Assembly (NCBI RefSeq): GCF_001021555.1
Contig: NZ_LDCP01000001.1
Span: forward strand, 992,001-1,056,000
Reading direction: 5' to 3'
Source of the DNA: Aurantiacibacter marinus
Lineage (GTDB): Bacteria; Pseudomonadota; Alphaproteobacteria; Sphingomonadales; Sphingomonadaceae
Length of the DNA stretch: 64,000 nt
The notes under the pieces are model-generated. The model did not search any database, had not been told where the DNA came from, and was given only the letters and a program-made list of their open reading frames with translations. Below are positions 32,976-42,117 of this stretch, in pieces. The translations under genes and the position numbers were made by a program. Every line of letters starts with the position of its first letter. The first letter of the stretch is position 1.

Positions 32976-33131
32976 ATGGATTCTTCGCACGTCAGCGCGC
33001 TACAGGCAAAACACCAGGGCCTTGAAAGCCGCCTCAAGCAGGAAATGAACAGGCCAGCACCCGACGAAGCGACCATCCAGTCACTCAAGAAACAAAAACT
33101 GCGCATCAAGGAAGAGATCGCGCTGCATTGA
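32976..33131 (+). CDS. Second DUF465 (YdcH-like) small protein
   Basis: A 51-residue protein missed by usual length limits. It reads MDSSHVSALQAKHQGLESRL and then ATIQSLKKQKLRIKEEIALH, the same helix-turn-helix coiled-coil layout as DUF465 proteins. ATG 32976 has AAGGAG (32962-32967) eight bases upstream, a strong ribosome site. Divergent from the 65-residue relative on the minus strand and 80 bases before ptsP. Function is unknown. Confidence 0.75.
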   Translation: MDSSHVSALQAKHQGLESRLKQEMNRPAPDEATIQSLKKQKLRIKEEIALH

Positions 33132-33211
33132 ACTGCTGAATTGCTCCACTATTCGCCTCTGTTGAAATTGGGGCAATTTGCAAAACATCTTACGTGCTAT
33201 AGGCGGGAGCT

Positions 33212-35482
33212 ATGAAAGCAGCTTCCGCCGCACGTTCCATCCTGACCTCACTGCATGAAGTGATGGCTTCGCGCACCCACGCGCAGGCCAAGCTCAATCA
33301 GGTCGTCGAAGTTATCGGCGAAGCGCTCGATAGCGAAGTTTGCACGATTTACCTGCTGCGCGACGGGATGCTGGAACTGTTCGCCACGCGCGGTCTCAAT
33401 CAGGCGGCAGTGCATGTCACCCGGCTGGGGGTGGGCGAAGGCCTGACTGGCACAATCGCGCAGAATATCGAAACGCTGAACCTTGATGAGGCAGCGACCC
33501 ATCCTGAATTCCAGTACCGTCCGGAAACCGGCGAGGAAAAGTTTCACTCCTTTGCCGGCGTGCCGATTGTGCGGCGCGAACGCGCGATTGGTGTTCTGAC
33601 CGTCCAGCATGTCGAGCCGCGCCGCTATGAAGAGGTGGAGGTGGAGGCCCTGCAAACGGTCGCCATGGTTTTGGCTGAACTTATCAACAATGCGAACCTG
33701 GTCGATGAAGAGACGGTTGGCGGGCTTTCGGAAGCGCGCACCGGACAGGATCAGATCGAAGGGCTGACGCTGGTAAAGGGCCTCGCCATCGGTGAGGCCG
33801 TATTCCATCAGCCGCGGGTGCAGATTGAACACACTGTCGCCGAAGATACAGAGGCTGAACGAGAGCGCGTTTATCTGGCGTTTGACCGGATGCGCGAACA
33901 GATCGACAATATGACTGGCCACGCCGAGTTTGGCGTGGGCGGAGAACACGAGCAGGTTCTCGAAACCTACAAGATGTTCGCTTATGACGAAGGCTGGTCA
34001 CGCCGCATCAACGAGGCGATTGATTCCGGACTGACTGCCGAAGCCGCAATCGAGCGTGTGCAGCAGCGCACCCGGATGCGCATGCGTGAAATTTCCGATC
34101 CGCTGTTGCAGGACCGGATGCACGATCTGGAAGATCTCGCCAATCGGCTGATCCGTATCGTGTCCGGCCAATTGGGCACAGCTGCGCAAAAGGGGCTGAC
34201 GCGCGATTCCATTCTGGTCGCCAAGAACCTCGGCCCGGCAGAATTGCTGGAATATGACAAGCGCCGGTTGAAAGGCGTGGTGCTGGAAGAAGGCTCCCTC
34301 ACTGCGCATGTGGTGATCGTTGCGCGCGCCATGGGTGTCCCGGTCGTTGGCCGGATCCGCAATTTGCGGGGCCTTGTGCGAGAAGGCGATGAAGTGCTGG
34401 TCGATGGTGACACGGGCAGTGTCACGCTGCGCCCCGGTCCAGGCGTTCTGACCGCTTTCGAAGCACGTTTTGCCCGTGCGCGGGAGCAGAAGGCAGCCTA
34501 TGCGAAACTGCGCGATGTCGAACCTTTTACGCGCGATGGAGAACGCATCGAGGTGATGATGAATGCGGGCCTGCGCGATGATGTCGGCATGCTTGCGATG
34601 ACCGGCGCTGACGGCATCGGGCTGTACCGCACAGAATTCCAGTTCCTCGTATCCTCCGCCTTGCCCCAGCGTGAGCGGCAGGCGCGGCTTTACCGTGATG
34701 TACTGGATGCCGCGAAGGGCAAGCGCGTGATCTTCCGCACGGTTGATATCGGCGGCGACAAGACACTGCCTTATCTGACCAACGAAATTGGCAAGCAGGA
34801 TGAAAACCCCGCAATGGGCTGGCGCGCGTTGCGGCTGGCGCTGGAACGCGAAGGCTTGATGAAAGTGCAGGCGCGCGCCTTGCTGGAAGGGTGCGCGGGG
34901 CGCGAATTGAACGTCATGTTCCCCATGGTTTCCGAACCGTGGGAATTTGATGCTGCCAAAGCCGTCTTCGAACAGCAGCTGGATTTCCTGCGCAAACACA
35001 AACATCAATTGCCCAGTGCGATCCGTTATGGCGCGATGCTGGAAGTGCCCTCGCTTGCCGAAATGCTCGATCAATTGCTGCCCAAGCTGTCGTTCATTTC
35101 GATCGGCACCAACGATCTTACGCAATTCCTGTTTGCCGCTGACCGGGCGAATCCAATGCTGGCCGAACGGTACGATTGGCTCAGCCCGGCGATCCTGCGG
35201 TTCCTGGACCGGGTGGTAAAATCATGTGTCGGATATCCGGTGGACCTTGGTGTCTGCGGCGAAATGGGCGGGCGCAGATTGGAAGCGCTTGCGCTGATCG
35301 GTCTGGGTATCCGCCGCCTGTCCATTACCCCTGCAGGCGTAGGGCCAATCAAGGAATTGGTGCGTAAAGTAGACACCAAGGAAATCGGCGAAGCAATGCG
35401 CGGCTGGCTCCTGACACCGCCCGAAAACATGCGCGTGGCCTTGCAGGATTGGGCGAAGCAACGCGGCATTGATATGGATTAA
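33212..35482 (+). CDS. ptsP: PtsP, nitrogen-PTS enzyme I with GAF domain
   Basis: A 756-residue phosphoenolpyruvate-protein phosphotransferase. The N-terminal GAF domain (about residues 18-160; EALDSEVCTIYLLRDGMLELFATRGL) senses small ligands; then come the enzyme I swivelling domain with phospho-His366 in SLTAHVVIVARAMGVPVV, and the PEP-binding TIM barrel with LYRTEFQFL, RTVDIGGDKTLPY and IGTNDLTQF. It phosphorylates the NPr protein (PtsO) in the nitrogen-related PTS that controls K+ and metabolism. It stands alone between small genes; ptsN/ptsO are not here. Confidence 0.95.
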   Translation: MKAASAARSILTSLHEVMASRTHAQAKLNQVVEVIGEALDSEVCTIYLLRDGMLELFATRGLNQAAVHVTRLGVGEGLTGTIAQNIETLNLDEAATHPEFQYRPETGEEKFHSFAGVPIVRRERAIGVLTVQHVEPRRYEEVEVEALQTVAMVLAELINNANLVDEETVGGLSEARTGQDQIEGLTLVKGLAIGEAVFHQPRVQIEHTVAEDTEAERERVYLAFDRMREQIDNMTGHAEFGVGGEHEQVLETYKMFAYDEGWSRRINEAIDSGLTAEAAIERVQQRTRMRMREISDPLLQDRMHDLEDLANRLIRIVSGQLGTAAQKGLTRDSILVAKNLGPAELLEYDKRRLKGVVLEEGSLTAHVVIVARAMGVPVVGRIRNLRGLVREGDEVLVDGDTGSVTLRPGPGVLTAFEARFARAREQKAAYAKLRDVEPFTRDGERIEVMMNAGLRDDVGMLAMTGADGIGLYRTEFQFLVSSALPQRERQARLYRDVLDAAKGKRVIFRTVDIGGDKTLPYLTNEIGKQDENPAMGWRALRLALEREGLMKVQARALLEGCAGRELNVMFPMVSEPWEFDAAKAVFEQQLDFLRKHKHQLPSAIRYGAMLEVPSLAEMLDQLLPKLSFISIGTNDLTQFLFAADRANPMLAERYDWLSPAILRFLDRVVKSCVGYPVDLGVCGEMGGRRLEALALIGLGIRRLSITPAGVGPIKELVRKVDTKEIGEAMRGWLLTPPENMRVALQDWAKQRGIDMD

Positions 35483-35588
35483 GAACGATTGCGCTGCACA
35501 ATAGCTTGACTTGCGAGGCCAAGGGCAGTTTCTCTGTCAGGAGCTAAGGTTCGCAAACCGAGCCAGCAACCCCCCGGCTGGAGCGCAC

Positions 35589-36437
35589 ATGTCCGACAAC
35601 GAAGAACTGGAATTTGAAACGACTGATACCGTGGCGCCGCAAGGCGTCGGCGCGCAACTGCGTGCCGCCCGCGAAGCGAAGGGGCTGACAATTGATCAAG
35701 TGGCCGCTGAAACGCGCATCTCAAACCGGCATATTGCGAGTATCGAGGCGGGCCATTTCAATGATCTTCCAGGCCGGACTTATGCCGTGGGCTTTTCGCG
35801 CACTGTGGCCAAGATTGTCGGCCTGAACCAGGCTGATGTGGCGGCCATGGTTCGGGCAGAGCTGGATATGGAAAGGCCGGGTGAGCGAAGTGCTCCGGCG
35901 GCCCCCGGCGGCACTTTCGAACCGGGCGATCCAACGCGTGCGCCCGGCGGGAAGCTGGTCTGGTTCTCTCTCTTTGCAGTCGTGATATTGCTGGTCGGGA
36001 TATTCTTTGCCGCCCGCGTGCTGTTTTCGCCGGCAGCACAGCTTCCGTCTCTAGTCGCGCAGGAAGAAGCCGAGCAGCAGGAGTTGGCCGCCGCCGCGAA
36101 TGCCGCCGAGCAAGAGGCCGCGCAGCCGGTCGATGCATCTGGCCAGGTGGTCTTTACTGCCGAAGGTGAAGCCTGGGTCCGCTTTTATGATGCGCAGAAC
36201 CGTGTGCTGACCGAACGGACACTGGCCGAAGGGGAAAGCTATACAATCCCCGCCGATGCCGTGGACCCGAAGATCATAACCGGGCGGCCCGACCTGCTGG
36301 CTATCACCATCGGTGGCCGCAGTGTGCCCAAGCTTTCGGAAGAGCTTCAGACCATTCAGGATGTGAATGTTTCGGCCCCAGCACTGCTGGCGCGCGCCGG
36401 GTCTGCGCCAGATACTGACGCTCCTGCCGGAAATTGA
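35589..36437 (+). CDS. RodZ-like helix-turn-helix membrane protein
   Basis: A 282-residue protein. The N-terminus has an XRE-type HTH domain (about residues 17-90: VGAQLRAAREAKGLTIDQVA, ISNRHIASIEAGHFNDLPGRTYAVGFSRTVAKIVGL), then a single membrane segment (about residues 122-142), a coiled Ala/Glu stretch and a C-terminal DUF4115 domain (FTAEGEAWVRFYDAQNRVL). This layout matches RodZ, which ties MreB to cell-shape synthesis. Start at 35589 is preferred; the longer frame is in the untranslated leader. It lies upstream of cpoB. Confidence 0.78.
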   Translation: MSDNEELEFETTDTVAPQGVGAQLRAAREAKGLTIDQVAAETRISNRHIASIEAGHFNDLPGRTYAVGFSRTVAKIVGLNQADVAAMVRAELDMERPGERSAPAAPGGTFEPGDPTRAPGGKLVWFSLFAVVILLVGIFFAARVLFSPAAQLPSLVAQEEAEQQELAAAANAAEQEAAQPVDASGQVVFTAEGEAWVRFYDAQNRVLTERTLAEGESYTIPADAVDPKIITGRPDLLAITIGGRSVPKLSEELQTIQDVNVSAPALLARAGSAPDTDAPAGN

Positions 36438-36555
36438 GCCCGATTTGCGGGGGAATACGCAGTTTTGCCCGCTTCCGCCGGGCTGTTAATCTTCTATCTT
36501 GTCCAAAGATGGCACAATGCCTGCTGACTGAAACCAATCCGAAGGATCTGTGGCG

Positions 36556-37512
36556 ATGAAATGGATGTGCGCACCAAGGGCGCTTACCCCGAAACTCCTG
36601 AGCAGCGTGGTTGGCGCGGCCTTGATCGTGGTCGCTACGCCTGTCGCGGCCCAGTCGGAAGCGCGCATACAGCGTCTGGAACAGCAGATCAGCGCGCTCC
36701 AGCGGGCCGTCTTCCCCGGTGGGGATGAACGTTTTTTCGAACCCGAGATTACACCAGAGGTGCGCCGCACGGGTCAACCGGCTTCGCCGCAGGTAACAAC
36801 GTCGGCTCTGACAGATGTGCTGGCACGGCTAGAGGCGATGGAAACCCAGCTTGCGCGCCTGACGGCCGCGACGGAAGTAAACGAGAATGCGCTGTCGGCA
36901 ATAGATCGGCGGCTGAATGCGCTGGAAGGCAGCGGCAGTGCGCCCAGCGGATCTTTCGCCACGCCTGCGCCAACGCCTGTTTCAACACCGGCGCCAACAG
37001 GCACGATTCCTGTCCCTGATGAGCGCGCTCAACTGCCCGCACCGCCGCCGCAGCCAACCCAGTCTTCACCTAGTGCAGCGCGCGTTGCTGCCGTGGAAGC
37101 TATTGTGAAGCCTGTCACAGGCGATGGTGCTGAAGACGAATATACTTACGGCTTCCGCCTGTGGGATGCAGGCTTCTATCCTGAGGCCCAGCAACAATTG
37201 GCCCTGTATCTCGAACAGCATCGCGGGCACCGGCTTAACTCGCGAGCTCGAAATCTGCTTGGCCGCGCCTTCCTTGATGCAGGCGAGCCGCGCGCCGCCG
37301 CGACGCATTTCTTCGAAAACTTCCAAGGCGATGCCCAGGGCGACCGCGCCCCCGATAGCCTGCTCTATCTGTCCGAAAGCATGATCGCGCTGGGTGATAC
37401 CCGCCGTGCCTGTATTGCTCTGGCCGAATTTGGCGACACTTATCCTGCGCTAGCGGTCGGTCGCTTGCAGGGAATGTACGAAGGCCTGAGTGGGCGCGTC
37501 GACTGCAATTGA
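36556..37512 (+). CDS. cpoB: CpoB/YbgF-like Tol-Pal associated protein
   Basis: A 318-residue periplasmic protein. It has a signal peptide (about residues 1-33, ending AAQSEA), a coiled coil beginning RIQRLEQQISALQRAVF, a Pro/Ala-rich linker and a C-terminal TPR domain (YGFRLWDAGFYPEAQQQLALYL onward, with HRLNSRARNLLGRAFLDAGE). CpoB coordinates peptidoglycan synthesis with Tol-Pal outer-membrane constriction. ATG 36556 is chosen over GTG 36550 because AAGGA lies nine bases before it. It overlaps tilS by 23 bases. tol-pal genes are not in view. Confidence 0.85.
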   Translation: MKWMCAPRALTPKLLSSVVGAALIVVATPVAAQSEARIQRLEQQISALQRAVFPGGDERFFEPEITPEVRRTGQPASPQVTTSALTDVLARLEAMETQLARLTAATEVNENALSAIDRRLNALEGSGSAPSGSFATPAPTPVSTPAPTGTIPVPDERAQLPAPPPQPTQSSPSAARVAAVEAIVKPVTGDGAEDEYTYGFRLWDAGFYPEAQQQLALYLEQHRGHRLNSRARNLLGRAFLDAGEPRAAATHFFENFQGDAQGDRAPDSLLYLSESMIALGDTRRACIALAEFGDTYPALAVGRLQGMYEGLSGRVDCN

Positions 37513-38470
37513 TGCCGGACTTGTCGAGCGCTTCAGGCAGGCACTCGACCGGCTGAATCCGCACGGCGGGAAGATTGGTTTGGCCGTGAGCGGCGGGCCG
37601 GATTCGATGGCTATGCTGCTGTTGGCGCAAGAAGCGATTCCGGGCGGTTTCGAAGTGGCGACGGTGGACCATGGGTTGCGGCCTGAGGCAAAGGACGAAT
37701 GCGCGCTGGTTGTGGCAGCTTGCGAGAAACGCGGGGTGCCTTGCGAAGTGCTGAGCGTGGAGGTCGGCGCGGGTAATTTGCAGGCGGCCGCCCGAAACAA
37801 ACGATATCGGGCGCTGGACGCTTGGGCGCAGGCCCGCTCACTTGCCGTCTACGCTACCGCGCATCATGCAGATGATCAGGCGGAAACGCTCCTCATGCGG
37901 TTGAACCGGGGGAGCGGGGTAAGCGGATTGGCAGGCGTTCGCGAGTGGGTGCAATTCATCGCCAACGAAGTGCCGGTCATGCGCCCGTTGCTGACATTCA
38001 GAAGAGCGGAACTCCTTGCAATCGTCCAAGCTGCAGGGGTCGAGCATTGCACCGATCCCAGCAATGACGACATCAGTTTCGACCGTGTGCGAATCCGCAA
38101 GGCGTTGGAGCATGTCGACTGGATTGACCCGGTCGCCCTTTCACGGTCTGCGAGCCGCCTTGGCGATGCCGATGAGACTCTTGAAGCTTATACAAATGAA
38201 GCCATGCGCAAACTTGTGACGCGACATGAGGATCGCGTGGAATGCGTTGCCCCCATGGACCGTGAAATTGGTTTCCGGATCGTGGACCGGATAATCAGAC
38301 AATTCGGCGGAGCTGCGCGTGGCTCTCAAATCGCAGACCTGCTGGACAGTCTCGAGAACTGCCGCAGTGGAAATGTCGCCGGCGTGCTGGCGACGGTTGA
38401 GGGAGAATGGGGTGGGGCCGAACGCCCGGTATGGGTCTTCCGCCCCGAGCCCCCACGTAAAACGGGCTAA
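37490..38470 (+). CDS. tilS: tRNA(Ile)-lysidine synthase TilS
   Basis: A 326-residue PP-loop ATPase. It carries SGGPDSMAMLLLAQ (about residues 34-47), TVDHGLR, HHADDQAETLLMRLNRGSG and the conserved TDPSNDD near residue 188. TilS modifies C34 of tRNA-Ile(CAU) to lysidine so it reads AUA. The protein is shorter than E. coli TilS because the C-terminal domain is reduced. Start is GTG 37490, inside the end of cpoB. The overlap suggests coupling. Confidence 0.9.
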   Translation: MGASTAIDAGLVERFRQALDRLNPHGGKIGLAVSGGPDSMAMLLLAQEAIPGGFEVATVDHGLRPEAKDECALVVAACEKRGVPCEVLSVEVGAGNLQAAARNKRYRALDAWAQARSLAVYATAHHADDQAETLLMRLNRGSGVSGLAGVREWVQFIANEVPVMRPLLTFRRAELLAIVQAAGVEHCTDPSNDDISFDRVRIRKALEHVDWIDPVALSRSASRLGDADETLEAYTNEAMRKLVTRHEDRVECVAPMDREIGFRIVDRIIRQFGGAARGSQIADLLDSLENCRSGNVAGVLATVEGEWGGAERPVWVFRPEPPRKTG

Positions 38471-38473
38471 GCC

Positions 38474-39250
38474 TCAGCTCTCGCGGTGGTCCAGCGACCC
38501 GCCTACGCCGGTGCGCACGCCGTCTGTGATAATCACCACATCGCCAACGCGCGCAATGTCATACAGGCGCGAAACGAATTCATCCGGCACACCGATGCAG
38601 CCGTGGCTGGCATAGCCCAGTTCCACCGTTGAACCGCCATGGATCGCGATGCCGTCCCACGTCAGGCGCAGGGTCCAGGGCATAGGCGCATTGTTGTATT
38701 TCTCTGACACATTGTGCCGTTCCTTGGTCAGGATCGGGAATACGCCTGTGGGTGTAGGGTGGCGCTCTGTTCCGAGCAGTGCGGCCGCTGCGCCGATTTC
38801 ATAGCCATTGCGAAAAACACTGATCACGCGCGCCTGCAAATCGACTGTCATGACAAGCGGACCATCGGGCACGCCCTCATCATCCCAGTGCCATTCGCCG
38901 TACCGGATCGGCCCTTCGATCGGCAGCACGCGGCGGATAACGAAGGGATTTTCCGCATCATAAGCGGGAATGTCCTGCACCACCGGATTGGAGGCATATT
39001 GCAGCCGTTCTTCGGCAGAAACAGGATCGTTGGAATAATAATCGCCGTCAGCAAGGATGGGGCCGCCTGTCGCCGCTGCATCCGCCTGATTACCAGCAAC
39101 GTTGTCATCAGCCGCGAGGACATCGTCTGCCGTCAGCCAGCCAGAGCTTGCGTCCTGGGCTTCAAGCGGATTGCCCCACAAAAGCGCAGCCGCCAAAAGT
39201 GCGACGACGCCCAGCGTCAATCCACCGATCCACTTGATGCCATTATCCAT
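38474..39250 (-). CDS. L,D-transpeptidase (YkuD domain) protein
   Basis: A 258-residue secreted or membrane-anchored protein (hydrophobic segment at about residues 6-24) with a C-terminal YkuD domain: LVMTVDLQARVISVFRNG, TPTGVFPI and IHGGSTVELGYASHGCIGVP, where the Cys of SHGC is the nucleophile. YkuD enzymes make 3-3 peptide crosslinks or attach proteins to peptidoglycan. The usual Arg after SHGCI is Gly here. ATG 39250 is chosen as start; a frame from 39286 is possible. Convergent with tilS. Confidence 0.8.
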   Translation of the reverse strand: MDNGIKWIGGLTLGVVALLAAALLWGNPLEAQDASSGWLTADDVLAADDNVAGNQADAAATGGPILADGDYYSNDPVSAEERLQYASNPVVQDIPAYDAENPFVIRRVLPIEGPIRYGEWHWDDEGVPDGPLVMTVDLQARVISVFRNGYEIGAAAALLGTERHPTPTGVFPILTKERHNVSEKYNNAPMPWTLRLTWDGIAIHGGSTVELGYASHGCIGVPDEFVSRLYDIARVGDVVIITDGVRTGVGGSLDHRES

Positions 39251-39342
39251 GCTGGCCGCATAGGGCAAAACCCTTGCAGATTCCACAAGATCGCCGCCGC
39301 TGTCCCGTTGCGAAACGGGTACGGAGCATGGTCTAAATGCGC

Positions 39343-42117
39343 CTAGCCATGCGCGCCGAAGATATTGGCGATGGCGGTGGAGACGCGCAGGGACAAGCCA
39401 TGGGCACGCTCGATCGGGTCAACAAAGTCGCGGTGGATCGCTTCGTATCCCTCGTCAGAGCCATCCGGCCAATCGGTCGGCTCGGTCAGGTCGAAGCGGG
39501 AAATGCGGGGGAAACTGACCGGATAGGCGCGCCGCAATTGCGCCAGCGCCTCGTCCACGCGCAGAGTGAAGATCATCTCCAGCACATCATCGCGGCTGAC
39601 ATCGTTTGCGCGGCTGAACACTGGCACGCTGACGGCGCGGATGAACATGGATTGCAGCAGGGCAATGCGCAGCGCCTGCAGCACGCCGATCATCCGGCGC
39701 TTGTCCTCGCGCCCTTCGACAGGGGCTTCATCGGGAATGTGTTCCAGCAGGCGGTGCAATTTCATGGCATCCACGCGCAAGCGGCTGGCAAGGCGGCGGA
39801 AGGTGCCGACGCGGTCGTCCTTGACCAGATATTCGCTCAAACTCTCGCAGGCGGCGGTCAGATGGCCTTCGGTGCCGCGATATGGACGGCTGGCCCAATA
39901 GGCGGAATTGAACAGTTCGCCATAAGCCGCAACCGTTTTCACGCTGGCTAGCGCATTGGCGGCGCGCACCAGGCGGATCATTTCGCGCCCGCGCGGGCTT
40001 TCTGCCAGCAGGGTGCCCATTTCCTCGTAATTGCCTTCTGCCGCATGGCCGATCCCGGCGATGACATTCACCGGATAACCCAGTTGTTGCAGGATCGAAT
40101 TGTGCGGGATGGCGCGAATTTGCCGCAGGCTCATTTCGCGGTCTGCATTCAGATCGCTCTGGCGGCGGCTGACGCGGCTGCCGGTGGAATTGAGCAGGCC
40201 AAGTCCAAACGCGGTGATGGCGCGGTTATAGGTCGCGCTTGCCAGATGATCCTGCTGGTGTTCCTTCACAGCGCGGTAGAAATCCAGGCTGAGATCGGTG
40301 CGCTGGTAAAAGCTGTCCTTGGGGGCATCAGGATCGGTTGCGCAGGGGCGCAGGCAGGCGATGCGCGTCAGGGTCGCTTGCGCAAGTTCCGGCGTGGCGA
40401 ACCAAAGGTAGCCATCGCCGCCTTGGAAGCTGACTTCCGGCTCCAGCGCGATACCGGCCCGCGCAAAGCGGCGCTTGGCCCATGGGGACAGCGCCCAGTC
40501 CAGCCGGTCTGCCATATTGTTGGGGTGCGCGCCGCGGCCCATGCTTTCGCCGTGGGTGTTGAAAATCAACGCGGCCACATCGGTCAGGCCGTTTTCCTGC
40601 ATTGCCTGGGCAAGGCGGCCCTGCAAACGTTCAATCGCGAGGCTGGCGGGCACTTGCCCGACGAAACGGCCCGCGTCGGAAAAGCCTGCCTGAATGGCGA
40701 CACGGCCACGTTTCCGAGCGTAATCCTGATAGACCTTTTCAGCCAGCAACTCGTCCAGAAAACGCCCGCCATGTTCCAGCGCGGTTTCGGTTTCGAACAG
40801 CGGAGAGACATCGACCTTGTCTTCGATGCCGAACAGCTTCGCGAAATACAGCGCGGCTAAAACTGTCGCAGGCTCTTCACATTCCGCGATCAGCATCCGG
40901 ATCGGCGCATCAGCGTCGATATGCTGGAGGATCTGCGCCATCGCCAGGAACTGGCGGATAGCGGTGCTGGCTTCGATTGCGAGTGCGCCGAAATTGCTGC
41001 GGCGCGGCTTTACGTCGGAAATGGCGCGGCGCAGGTGCACGACCGCGCCCTTGCTTGCCAGATCAAGGTTGCCGTCCGGGTCGATCCGGCGGCGAATGGC
41101 GTTGTGCAGCTGTTTGGCGTTCACGCGGAAGTGAATCCAGCCCATGCCCAGACCATCGGCGCGCATGGCCGCGGACAGCGTTTTCAGCTGCACGGCGCGC
41201 TTCGCATCGCGCGCCTTGGCAGCTTCGCTTTCCAGCGCGTCAATGAACGGCGCAAGGGTGAGCAGCTTGCGCGGGTCGCTGGCAGTCAGGCGATTGGCCG
41301 CAATCGACAGCGCGGCGGGATCGGACAAGTCGGCTGAGAAATCCTGCGCGCGTTCGGCCGCGTAAAGCGCCGCAGGGCGCAATTCGGCCAGAAGCGGGTG
41401 ATCGGCATCGATCGCCTCCAGCTCCGCAACATACATGCCGAGATGTTCGGCCTTTTCGGAAAGGCGGAAGCCAATGGAATTGGACCAAGTGATGTCGGTC
41501 CGGCCATCCATGTCATAGCCAACCCAGCTGGCGAAGCGGAACGGCAGGGGTGAAAGTTCATGCCAGGTTTCGGGCCAGGTCGCCTGCGCATGGGTCAAGA
41601 CCTGGGCGACGATGGCATTGCGCGCTTCCTGCGCATGGGCAATGGCCCGCATTGCGCGTCCATGTTCATATTGCAGAGTGACTTGCGGGCGCTCTGATCC
41701 AACCACATCGCTGCTTATCGCATCGCCCGAAACAGCGGACGAGGCCACGGCCTGGGACTGATCGGGCGTCAGCAGGAAGGTCGGGTGCGCGGTAAAAACG
41801 GCGTGCAGATTGGGCTGTTCCCAGCGCGCCCGGAATGCGGCGAAATCGTCTGTCGTAAGCGTTTCCGCCAGTGCGGCCTTGTTGCTGGGTTCATCCAGCG
41901 GAGCGACCATGCGAGACAGGCGGTGGGACCGTTCCTGCAATGAACCCACTTCCAGTTCTGCAATGGCAGCTTCCAGATCGTCGAGCGAAATCTCGCCCGC
42001 TTCCATCTGGCGCGACAGTTCATGGGCAAGCTGGAATACCGGATTAAACAACGGCGTTTCTACCGTTGTCCGGTGCAATTCCTGCAATCGCTGGGTAAGT
42101 TTGGCAACGCTGGTCAT
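39343..42117 (-). CDS. ppc: Divergent phosphoenolpyruvate carboxylase family protein
   Basis: A 924-residue protein with the length and layout of PEP carboxylase, which makes oxaloacetate from PEP and bicarbonate. The hallmark TAHPTE appears as TAHPTF (109-114); the catalytic FHGRGGSVGRGG segment appears as FNTHGESMGRGA, with the first His and Arg changed; the C-terminus ends IANIFGAHG. The loop SWVGYDMDGRTDITW stands where GGDRDGNPNVT is expected. It may be a distant active PEPC or have a changed role. It is the last gene of the zwf-edd-glk-eda cluster, and its start overlaps the eda stop (ATGA). Confidence 0.6.
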   Translation of the reverse strand: MTSVAKLTQRLQELHRTTVETPLFNPVFQLAHELSRQMEAGEISLDDLEAAIAELEVGSLQERSHRLSRMVAPLDEPSNKAALAETLTTDDFAAFRARWEQPNLHAVFTAHPTFLLTPDQSQAVASSAVSGDAISSDVVGSERPQVTLQYEHGRAMRAIAHAQEARNAIVAQVLTHAQATWPETWHELSPLPFRFASWVGYDMDGRTDITWSNSIGFRLSEKAEHLGMYVAELEAIDADHPLLAELRPAALYAAERAQDFSADLSDPAALSIAANRLTASDPRKLLTLAPFIDALESEAAKARDAKRAVQLKTLSAAMRADGLGMGWIHFRVNAKQLHNAIRRRIDPDGNLDLASKGAVVHLRRAISDVKPRRSNFGALAIEASTAIRQFLAMAQILQHIDADAPIRMLIAECEEPATVLAALYFAKLFGIEDKVDVSPLFETETALEHGGRFLDELLAEKVYQDYARKRGRVAIQAGFSDAGRFVGQVPASLAIERLQGRLAQAMQENGLTDVAALIFNTHGESMGRGAHPNNMADRLDWALSPWAKRRFARAGIALEPEVSFQGGDGYLWFATPELAQATLTRIACLRPCATDPDAPKDSFYQRTDLSLDFYRAVKEHQQDHLASATYNRAITAFGLGLLNSTGSRVSRRQSDLNADREMSLRQIRAIPHNSILQQLGYPVNVIAGIGHAAEGNYEEMGTLLAESPRGREMIRLVRAANALASVKTVAAYGELFNSAYWASRPYRGTEGHLTAACESLSEYLVKDDRVGTFRRLASRLRVDAMKLHRLLEHIPDEAPVEGREDKRRMIGVLQALRIALLQSMFIRAVSVPVFSRANDVSRDDVLEMIFTLRVDEALAQLRRAYPVSFPRISRFDLTEPTDWPDGSDEGYEAIHRDFVDPIERAHGLSLRVSTAIANIFGAHG

